Shown here: in pieces, positions 1 to 5,452 of the stretch | How positions within the stretch are numbered: position 1 is the first letter of the stretch | Layout of the letters: every line of letters begins with the position of its first letter | Assembly (NCBI GenBank): GCA_012513395.1 | Contig: JAAZCH010000377.1 | Span: forward strand, 1 to 6,944 | Source: Tissierellia bacterium | GTDB taxonomy: Bacteria; Bacillota_A; Clostridia; Tissierellales; Peptoniphilaceae | DNA length: 6,944 bases | Reading direction: 5' to 3' | The notes under the pieces: generated by a model | Told to the model about the DNA's origin: nothing | Database searches by the model: none | What the model saw: only the letters and a program-made list of their open reading frames with translations | Translations under genes and position numbers: made by a program

Positions 1-858
1 ATGTTCCTTAATGTAAAATTTATCTTCTTCACCAAAATTATCTAGCCTTCTTTTAGTAATAGGGTCTACTGTAAAAGTTTTTCCCATCAAAAGATCCCCT
101 TTATATTTTTCATTCTTTATAATTCCCAGTACAGTGGTCGCTGACCACTTACTAGAGCCTCTAGGAGACCTGTAGCCAAGGTTTTCTAACTCCCTACATA
201 TAACACTTCCCCCTGCCCCTTCTAAGTATCTCCTGAAGATATATTTTACTATATCAGCCTCATCTTCATTTATGGATATGGTTTTACTATCCCTATCATA
301 ATCATAACCTAGGCAGCCATGAAAGCCAACTAGTTCACCTCTTTGCATTTTCATCTTCAAGCCTTTCTTAACATTGGCTGAGATATTTTCCACCTCTTGC
401 TGGGCTACAGAACTAAGTATAACTAGGAGTAATTCTCCATCCATAGTTAGAGTGTTAATATTCTCTTCTTCAAAAAAGACTGCCACATTAATTTCTTTTA
501 ATTGCCTTACATATTTTAGTGTATCTAAAGTATTCCTAGCGAATCTGGATATAGATTTTGTAATTACCATATCTATATCCCCATTCATGCAATCATTTAT
601 TAGCCTTTGAAAATCTAATCTTTTATCTATCTGTGTGCCTGTTATTGCTTCATCTGCATATATTCCCGCCATAGTCCAATCAGGATTTTCATTGATTAGG
701 TCTGTATAATAATGTACCTGGGAATGATAACTTTGAAGCTGATCTTCACTATCGGTACTAACCCTACAATAGGCTGCCACTCTTTTTAATTTTATCTCCA
801 CACCATTTCTTCTACCGTTTAAAAGGCCTTCACCTTTTATTACTTCTACATTCTTCAT
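1..858 (-). CDS. Large serine recombinase (site-specific integrase), C-terminal part beyond the left edge
   Basis: This is the first 286 residues of a large serine recombinase, which cuts and rejoins DNA at attachment sites through a covalent serine-DNA link to integrate or excise mobile elements. The resolvase domain spans about residues 25-170. It has YCRVSTD with catalytic Ser34 and Arg32, the YADEAITGT segment (67-75), and the SRFARN motif (104-109) with active-site arginines 105 and 108. The VAQQEVENIS stretch (151-160) begins the long helix. Residues about 184-271 match the 'Recombinase' DNA-binding domain, including GYDYD and the RSPRG..KWS..TV..I.KN.KYKGD pattern. The frame is still open at base 1. 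Family members usually have 500-570 residues, so the zinc-ribbon and coiled-coil region lies outside. The ATG at 856-858 has a GAGGTGA ribosome binding site at 863-869. The gene lies 59 bases behind a 48-codon gene, probably in one transcript. The family is certain; the target site is unknown. Confidence 0.95.
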   Translation of the reverse strand, partial: MKNVEVIKGEGLLNGRRNGVEIKLKRVAAYCRVSTDSEDQLQSYHSQVHYYTDLINENPDWTMAGIYADEAITGTQIDKRLDFQRLINDCMNGDIDMVITKSISRFARNTLDTLKYVRQLKEINVAVFFEEENINTLTMDGELLLVILSSVAQQEVENISANVKKGLKMKMQRGELVGFHGCLGYDYDRDSKTISINEDEADIVKYIFRRYLEGAGGSVICRELENLGYRSPRGSSKWSATTVLGIIKNEKYKGDLLMGKTFTVDPITKRRLDNFGEEDKFYIKEH

Positions 859-862
859 AATC

Positions 863-869
863 TCACCTC
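863..869 (-). promoter_or_regulatory. Ribosome binding site of the serine recombinase
   Basis: GAGGTGA on the minus strand lies 4 bases before the ATG at 856-858 (7 bases from its GAGG core). It fixes the recombinase start. A 6-bp inverted repeat, TTGTAT/ATACAA (874-891), lies just upstream and could influence ribosome access, but it is weak. Confidence 0.75.
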
Positions 870-917
870 ACTTTTGTATTTCTCTATACAATCCTATTTT
901 ACCGCGACTAGTTAAAT

Positions 918-1064
918 TTAGCAGGTCAAATCTGAAGAAATATTATATTTTTTCATAAGTACCTCTTTAATTTTAAAATATTCTCTTTTATCTATTAGTT
1001 TTTCAAGTAATAATTGTCTAAGCATGGCTAGCTGGATACTATATTCTAAAACTTCATTCCTCAT
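918..1064 (-). CDS. 48-residue conserved-type small protein preceding the recombinase (SHOCT-like)
   Basis: This 48-codon gene begins with ATG at 1062-1064 and ends with TAA at 918-920. An AAGGAG ribosome binding site (1074-1079) sits 9 bases before the start. The product has no signal peptide or membrane segment. It reads as two amphipathic helices: residues 5-24 are rich in Leu, Gln and Glu, and residues 25-40 carry the pattern DKREYFKIKEVLMKKY. The shape 'helix, L(I)..xEYxKIKxxLxxKY' is that of the short SHOCT-like proteins I recall being encoded beside serine recombinases in clostridial mobile elements. Their role is not established; a recombination directionality or accessory factor is a guess. 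The gene is probably co-transcribed with the recombinase, which starts 59 bases downstream. The strong ribosome binding site and the family-like pattern make it credible despite its size. Confidence 0.72.
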   Translation of the reverse strand: MRNEVLEYSIQLAMLRQLLLEKLIDKREYFKIKEVLMKKYNISSDLTC

Positions 1065-1073
1065 CCTTTTCTT

Positions 1074-1079
1074 CTCCTT
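1074..1079 (-). promoter_or_regulatory. Ribosome binding site of the 48-codon gene
   Basis: AAGGAG on the minus strand lies 9 bases upstream of the ATG at 1062-1064, within a purine-rich run. It is the main evidence that this very short gene is translated. Confidence 0.7.
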
Positions 1080-1127
1080 TTCTTTCTTTTCACTCTTTTT
1101 ATTTGGAGAAAAATATTTTCCCTCTTA

Positions 1128-1136
1128 TATATAACA
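1128..1136 (-). promoter_or_regulatory. Possible extended -10 promoter of the small gene-recombinase unit
   Basis: On the minus strand TGTTATATA fits an extended -10 element (TG, one base, then TATATA). It lies about 64 bases before the ATG of the 48-codon gene. No good TTGACA-like -35 box is found 16-18 bases upstream; the hexamers there are CAAGAG or TCAAGA. The call therefore rests on the extended -10 alone, and AT-rich DNA produces such matches by chance. Confidence 0.3.
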
Positions 1137-1221
1137 GTGAAAATATGAGCCTCTTGATTCGCTTTTTTGAAAAAGAAATCTAGGAAAGGAAAAATGGACA
1201 CAGAAAAAAAGATAAGATTAA

Positions 1222-1245
1222 TTGTAACTTTGTAACCTTGTAACC
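1222..1245. repeat. Three tandem 8-bp repeats TTGTAAC(T/C)
   Basis: TTGTAACT, TTGTAACC and TTGTAACC follow one another without gaps at 1222-1229, 1230-1237 and 1238-1245. On the minus strand the unit reads GGTTACAA. Such a phased array upstream of a recombinase unit suggests a binding site for a regulator, replication initiator or recombination accessory protein. The 8-bp period does not match one helical turn, so neighbouring units would be bound on different faces. Confidence 0.8.
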
Positions 1246-1357
1246 AAACTTTTAAAACCTTCAGAAATAAACACAAAAAAATAAAAGCTTGTTATATTAA
1301 GGGTTATGGAATATGAAATTATGATACCTGCCTTATTTGAAGACTTTAGAAATCCTA

Positions 1358-1371
1358 GGTTACAGTTACAA
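1358..1371. repeat. Inverted partner of the TTGTAACC repeats
   Basis: GGTTACAGTTACAA is the reverse complement of the repeat unit, once almost complete (GGTTACA) and once as GTTACAA. It lies about 113 bases from the tandem array and faces it, so the two could pair with a small bulge or bind the same protein in opposite orientation. Confidence 0.65.
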
Positions 1372-1382
1372 AACTTTCTGTG

Positions 1383-1403
1383 ATTATTTTATGAAAAAAT
1401 AAT
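1383..1403. repeat. AT-only 8-bp inverted repeat
   Basis: ATTATTTT (1383-1390) and AAAATAAT (1396-1403) form a perfect 8-bp stem around a 5-base loop. With no G or C in the stem it is unlikely to act as a terminator. It could be an AT-rich unwinding or protein-binding site, or a chance product of base composition. Confidence 0.35.
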
Positions 1404-1451
1404 ATAAAGAAAATCTGAGGTGAAATTCAGAAAACCTTAATAGCAAGCACA

Positions 1452-1471
1452 GTAAGTGTAGACACACTTAC
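1452..1471. repeat. Perfect 8-bp hairpin GTAAGTGT/ACACTTAC with 4-base loop
   Basis: GTAAGTGT (1452-1459) and ACACTTAC (1464-1471) are exact reverse complements around the loop AGAC. No T-run follows on either strand, so it is not a typical terminator. It directly abuts the terminator-like hairpin at 1479-1515. Its compact form resembles relaxase or recombinase recognition hairpins, but no known nick site is recognised. Confidence 0.6.
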
Positions 1472-1515
1472 AAGAAAATAGAAGAAGCCAGCCTTTTTTA
1501 GACTTGCTTCTTCTA
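1471..1515 (-). terminator. Probable intrinsic terminator of the Res-helicase operon
   Basis: On the minus strand TAGAAGAAGC pairs perfectly with GCTTCTTCTA (1506-1515 with 1479-1488). Beyond one A·G mismatch, AGTC can pair with GGCT, leaving a TAAAAAA loop. The stem is followed by TTTTCTTG, a moderate U-tract in a minus-strand transcript. The other strand continues with CCCAATTTTCT, so termination favours the minus strand. It lies about 220 bases after the helicase stop codon, which leaves a long 3' untranslated region. Confidence 0.55.
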
Positions 1516-1547
1516 CCCAATTTTCTACTTGTTCTTATCAGAAAGAT

Positions 1548-1564
1548 TTAGGGGTTCCCCCTAA
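1548..1564. repeat. GC-rich hairpin TTAGGGG/CCCCTAA
   Basis: TTAGGGG (1548-1554) and CCCCTAA (1558-1564) form a perfect 7-bp stem with a 3-base loop. In a minus-strand transcript it is followed by ATCTTTCT, a poor U-tract, so it could be a weak first terminator after the helicase gene. The run of G and C in such AT-rich DNA suggests a conserved cis-acting site. Confidence 0.55.
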
Positions 1565-1736
1565 GACCCTGTTCAAAATTAAATATTTTTTAATTACCAT
1601 AGATATATTTACACAAAAATACGGGTTGGGTTAGGCACCCTCTCGCTAAAAACCATAAGATTTTTGTTTTTTTAAATGATTAAATACAAAACATAAAGAC
1701 CATCAATTACTTTCTTGATCAAATTATAATGTTATT

Positions 1737-4700
1737 TTAAACTATACTGTCCATCCACTTTCTTATCTTGCATTCTACCTTTTCTGTATCAAAACTACCA
1801 TCCATTCCATCTTTTGTGATTATAAGATTTCCCTTGTTCTCTGATATACCATACTCTTGATAATATGCTTTCTTATTCTCCCACTTCTTCATATAAGAGT
1901 AGTCATTGGTCATTCCCAAATGCTCAAGGTAAGAGAGCTTTCCCTTATACCTCAGTGTAAAATCTGGTATAAAGGATCTTTCACCAAGAACAAGATCTTC
2001 TTCATATTTATATTCAACACCCATCTTATCTAGTAAGTTAGCAACAATAACCTCAGACTTAGATCTTACCATCTCGCCTCTCAAGGTTCTGTGTATTAAA
2101 TTTTTCTCGAAATATTTCTTTTGGTTATTTTTTTCAATTTGAACTATATTAGGTTTTTCAAACAAATCTGTAAATCTTTGCTTAGTATCAGAATACCAGT
2201 CATAGGAATATAACAAAAGATCTTCTATTGATAAATCACTCAAAATTATCAAACTACCTTCCTGCCTTGAAAAAGCTGTGTATAGTAACTCCTTGCTTAT
2301 AAAAGAACTTTTACCATTAATAATCACAATGGTCTGTCCAAAAGAAGACCCCTGAGATTTATGAATAGTTAAGGCATAAGCTAGTTCTAATTTTGAATCT
2401 GCATTTTCCCCTCCAAAATCCTGCTTTCTATATGAAAAAACTTTAGTTCCAAATGATGAGAAACGAAACTTATACCAATCTTTATTTTTATCATTTTTCC
2501 CATAATGTCCAGGATAGCTAACCATTATACCTATTTCACCATTTGCTATATATTCCCTGCCTGCCCCATTATCCCAATAATCTCTCTCCCCATTAACATT
2601 TGAAATTACCTTGTCACCAAAAACAATATTTTGTATAGATTGAGGCTTGTTTTTGCTCCAAGGATATTTATTCCAACTATCAACAATATCTTGCCTATAT
2701 TTATCATGAATTTTCTCATTGAAATAGTAGCTGCCTACACCAAGAAATCTAGTTGGTGTTAAAACTTGCCAGTTCTCTATATCATTGCTATTAGGGTAAT
2801 TAGTATACTTATTAATTTCTGCTCCTAAACTTTTATTAAAACTATCTATATCATCTAAATCTTTCATTCCAGTTACATCAGTTAAATTTTCAAAGAATAA
2901 TTCTTCCAGTTGATTTACATCTTCATATTTTATGAATTTCAATCTACCATCCAAGCTATTATTTTTAATTCTATGAATTACATCTTTATCAGTTAAATCT
3001 AAATTTGAAAAAATCTGAGCGAAAGATACATCGTCCCCGCCTGCGCCCTGCCTCATTTCTGTAGTCAAAATTCCTATCTTATTTTTATGATAATTTTCCA
3101 TGTAGCTTATAAGATCAACAAAGGGTCTTCCCCCACCAATTGGTGGTAATTGATTAGGATCCCCTGTAAAGATAATTCTTTCCGCATGTGAATCAATCAA
3201 CTTTAAAACACCAGCAAACATTACCTCAGTCAACATAGAGCATTCGTCTATAATTATAGTCTTAGCTATACTTGTACTCGCCTTAGTAGGCAACTTGTAA
3301 GACATGGTTGTCCAACTAAAACCACCTGACCTTACTAAAAATTGTGCAACTGTCATAAAGTCAGCTTCAGCCTCTGCTTCTCTAAAATGATTTTCTAATT
3401 GAACCCTTGCCTTTCCTGTAGGAGTTAAGGCTAAAACTCCACCTTCTTTTATTTCCTTAGAAGATGCAAATAAACTTAAGGCTGTAGTTTTTCCTGTTCC
3501 TGCCCTACCTAAAAGAATTGATATTCTTGAAGCTTCCATAATTTTTAAAGCATCAGCTTTTTCGGTTCTTGCCCTTTCATCCTTTTCTTCAATTCCTTTT
3601 TTTATAGGACCAAACTTATTATCAATAATTCCTCTCCAGTCCTCTTTGACAGGATAATCCTTATTTAAACCTGAATCTATCACATTAACAATCAAGTTTT
3701 TATAGTCTTCATATTCCACTAATTTAATATAGCCATTCTCCCTATCCACATATAGCTTTCCTTCTTCTAGAAAATCTAAAAGTGCCTGGATTTTTTCCAA
3801 TTCAAAGTCTGTTTTTTGATCCAAAGGAAGATCATTTATTTCTTCAATTATCCTTTCAAAGGTCAATAATGTATGACCAGAATTTGATGCTACACTTAAC
3901 ACATAAGTAACCATAGCCCTAAATCTACGCTTATCTCCCGCGGTTCTCATTTTGGATGGTTTTTTTAGAGGATATTTATTATCAACTAAAGGATTGACAA
4001 ACATAGCATTATCTATTTGAGATATACTTATTTGTATTGTTTCCTTTTCCTTACGAGTCAACTCATAAAGCAAATAAGGGTTATCCAAAATCTTTTCAGC
4101 CAATTGATCTCTTCTGGACCAAGCAAAACTAGCCTGATCTCTAGAAAGGTTCATCCTAGCTAATAGCTCAAAATAGTCTAACTTATTTTTATTTTGCAAA
4201 AGCCCTAAAAATTCGTCTTCTTTTTCAGCCAAGCTATTATCTAAATTATCTATTCCGATTTCCTTATCCCCAGTAAAATATAATTTTAATTCTTCTATTA
4301 AAGGATTCTCATCAATATTTATATATTTTGCTATATCAAAACCATAAGACAAACCCAGGGCAGATAAAACAGAACCTAACCCCGGATAGATTCCTCTTTG
4401 ATTCCAAACATTTTCAAGTTCTCTGTCAACATATTCTAATTGGTGATTTGTCCAATCTAAGCTTAGATTCTTCAGCTTAAGTGGGACTATATTTTTCAAG
4501 GCTCTTTTAGCTTGATTAAGCAAATCTATTACTGCATCGTAGCTTACCCATTCTGCTGCATATGAGAATTCATCTCTAAATCCAGCTGGCTCAAAAATAG
4601 TGACTGTAGAAACATCAAAATCAGGATTAGATTTTAAATAATCATATATCTCATGGTAGGGCATTAAAAATCCATTTTTCCCATCCTTTCTGATGGAATG

Positions 4701-5393
4701 CCCCGCATTTGTTTCCCAAATATAGTTATACTCGTCTCTAGTCCCATCAGTATCATACTTCTGTAAAGTAATTTTTCCAGTTAAATTCCCTATACCTGCT
4801 ATTACCCTTCGATTGTCTTCTATAAAGGGGGCCTGCTTATAATAAGGGAAAATTAAGGATCTATTGGGAACAATTCCTGAAAAAAAATAATCAAAAATAC
4901 CCTTTTGGGAAGGGCCATGTGATACCCATGCTGAAGACCAGTTAAGCATTAATTCCGTCTTGTCCAAATCAAAGTAAAAATTATGATGCCTATGTTTTTC
5001 AATTGTATTATCCTTTCTGGTCCAAGCAAAGGGTCTTAAGAGAAAACTATAAGGTTTCAGCATAAGTTCCGTTTCACAATAATGCCTAAATTTTTCATTG
5101 TTTTTCCTGTAAGGATGATTAATATTAACGCTAATTTCCCTATCAGACATAAATGCCGCATTTTCAGTAACCCAGCTTTTTATATTTTCACTATCTAAAT
5201 CTAGATAACTAACCCCTCTATTCTTTTCCTCAAAATCCCAGTCCCTAGCAGAAGCGATATTAGCAATTATTTGTGCTGCCATATTGTATCTAGGATTATC
5301 ATCAATTCTTCCAGTAAAATCGTTGTCTTTCCATGGTATTCTTGTGGAATAATGCTGAATAAACTTATTATTCTCTATATTTGTTTTTTCCAT
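1737..5393 (-). CDS. RecD-like superfamily 1 helicase with C-terminal PD-(D/E)XK-like nuclease domain, Type III restriction-associated
   Basis: This 1218-residue protein is probably a cytoplasmic ATP-driven DNA helicase-nuclease. The helicase core holds Walker A GRAGTGKTT (629-637), motif Ia LTPTGKAR (656-663), Walker B IIIDECSML (713-721), motif III FTGDPNQLPP (742-751), EMRQ (779-782), LTPTR (878-882), LTIHKSQGSSF (1008-1018) and LLYTAFSR (1036-1043). This arrangement is RecD/TraA-like. Residues 1108-1218 carry SKSE (Glu1114), YE (1130-1131), PDF (1143-1145, Asp1144) and YLEHLGM (Glu1157), a PD-(D/E)XK-like nuclease layout in which the usual ExK lysine is absent. Residues 1-600 match no domain I can name firmly; about 165-225 look PUA/EVE-like. 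The in-frame TTG at 5406-5408 is rejected as start because the GGAGGG ribosome binding site (5400-5405) lies just after it; ATG at 5391-5393 is preferred. The gene follows Res by 59 bases. The helicase call is firm; the defence role is inferred from context. Confidence 0.92.
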   Translation of the reverse strand: MEKTNIENNKFIQHYSTRIPWKDNDFTGRIDDNPRYNMAAQIIANIASARDWDFEEKNRGVSYLDLDSENIKSWVTENAAFMSDREISVNINHPYRKNNEKFRHYCETELMLKPYSFLLRPFAWTRKDNTIEKHRHHNFYFDLDKTELMLNWSSAWVSHGPSQKGIFDYFFSGIVPNRSLIFPYYKQAPFIEDNRRVIAGIGNLTGKITLQKYDTDGTRDEYNYIWETNAGHSIRKDGKNGFLMPYHEIYDYLKSNPDFDVSTVTIFEPAGFRDEFSYAAEWVSYDAVIDLLNQAKRALKNIVPLKLKNLSLDWTNHQLEYVDRELENVWNQRGIYPGLGSVLSALGLSYGFDIAKYINIDENPLIEELKLYFTGDKEIGIDNLDNSLAEKEDEFLGLLQNKNKLDYFELLARMNLSRDQASFAWSRRDQLAEKILDNPYLLYELTRKEKETIQISISQIDNAMFVNPLVDNKYPLKKPSKMRTAGDKRRFRAMVTYVLSVASNSGHTLLTFERIIEEINDLPLDQKTDFELEKIQALLDFLEEGKLYVDRENGYIKLVEYEDYKNLIVNVIDSGLNKDYPVKEDWRGIIDNKFGPIKKGIEEKDERARTEKADALKIMEASRISILLGRAGTGKTTALSLFASSKEIKEGGVLALTPTGKARVQLENHFREAEAEADFMTVAQFLVRSGGFSWTTMSYKLPTKASTSIAKTIIIDECSMLTEVMFAGVLKLIDSHAERIIFTGDPNQLPPIGGGRPFVDLISYMENYHKNKIGILTTEMRQGAGGDDVSFAQIFSNLDLTDKDVIHRIKNNSLDGRLKFIKYEDVNQLEELFFENLTDVTGMKDLDDIDSFNKSLGAEINKYTNYPNSNDIENWQVLTPTRFLGVGSYYFNEKIHDKYRQDIVDSWNKYPWSKNKPQSIQNIVFGDKVISNVNGERDYWDNGAGREYIANGEIGIMVSYPGHYGKNDKNKDWYKFRFSSFGTKVFSYRKQDFGGENADSKLELAYALTIHKSQGSSFGQTIVIINGKSSFISKELLYTAFSRQEGSLIILSDLSIEDLLLYSYDWYSDTKQRFTDLFEKPNIVQIEKNNQKKYFEKNLIHRTLRGEMVRSKSEVIVANLLDKMGVEYKYEEDLVLGERSFIPDFTLRYKGKLSYLEHLGMTNDYSYMKKWENKKAYYQEYGISENKGNLIITKDGMDGSFDTEKVECKIRKWMDSIV

Positions 5394-5399
5394 CCTAAA

Positions 5400-5405
5400 C
5401 CCTCC
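5400..5405 (-). promoter_or_regulatory. Ribosome binding site that decides the helicase start
   Basis: GGAGGG on the minus strand ends 6 bases before the ATG at 5391-5393. An upstream in-frame TTG (5406-5408) immediately precedes this site, so starting there would translate the Shine-Dalgarno sequence itself as Gly-Gly. The ATG is the far better start. Confidence 0.85.
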
Positions 5406-5452
5406 CAATATGATTGTTGGAAAATAAAATATTAATCTAGCTTAAATTCATA

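Larger units (their letters stand above)
1065..1736. other. Intergenic region of about 670 bases without a credible gene
   Basis: No open frame here has both a ribosome binding site and a protein-like composition. Its contents are listed as separate entries: a terminator, hairpins, tandem repeats with an inverted partner, and a possible promoter. Two GC-rich islands (about 1548-1570 and 1621-1645) stand out from AT-rich surroundings. The second contains GGGTT twice in tandem and a short GGGT/ACCC stem at 1628-1640. A perfect AT-only inverted repeat, AATTAAA/TTTAATT, lies at 1577-1595. The region separates the defence operon from the recombinase unit and is a plausible place for cis-acting sites of a mobile element. 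Confidence 0.7.

Noticed and set aside
374..610. Plus-strand open frame of 78 codons.
   Set aside because: It lies entirely inside the serine recombinase gene on the opposite strand, which has full family motifs. Its composition is that of an antisense shadow.
1162..1178. CTTTTT/AAAAAG inverted repeat.
   Set aside because: The stem is short and almost entirely A-T with a 2-base loop, and is expected by chance in DNA of this composition.
1061..1276. Minus-strand open frame of 71 codons whose TGA overlaps the ATG of the 48-codon gene.
   Set aside because: It starts at TTG without a ribosome binding site and its product is low-complexity Phe/Lys/Arg. It runs through the TTGTAACC repeats and the possible promoter. 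The ATGA overlap is probably chance.
1306..1383. Plus-strand 25-codon frame starting ATGGAATATGAA.
   Set aside because: The only purine run before it (AAGGG) is 2 bases from the ATG, too close to serve as a ribosome binding site. It crosses the inverted GGTTACA repeat and has no supporting context.
1647..1673. Possible terminator AAAAACC...ATTTTTGTTTTTTT on the plus strand.
   Set aside because: The stem would be only A-T pairs with no GC core, and no plus-strand gene precedes it.
5394..5452. Gap between Res and the helicase, checked for a terminator or separate promoter.
   Set aside because: No stable hairpin or convincing promoter was seen, only AT-rich DNA ending in the GGAGGG ribosome binding site. 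Co-transcription is the simpler reading.
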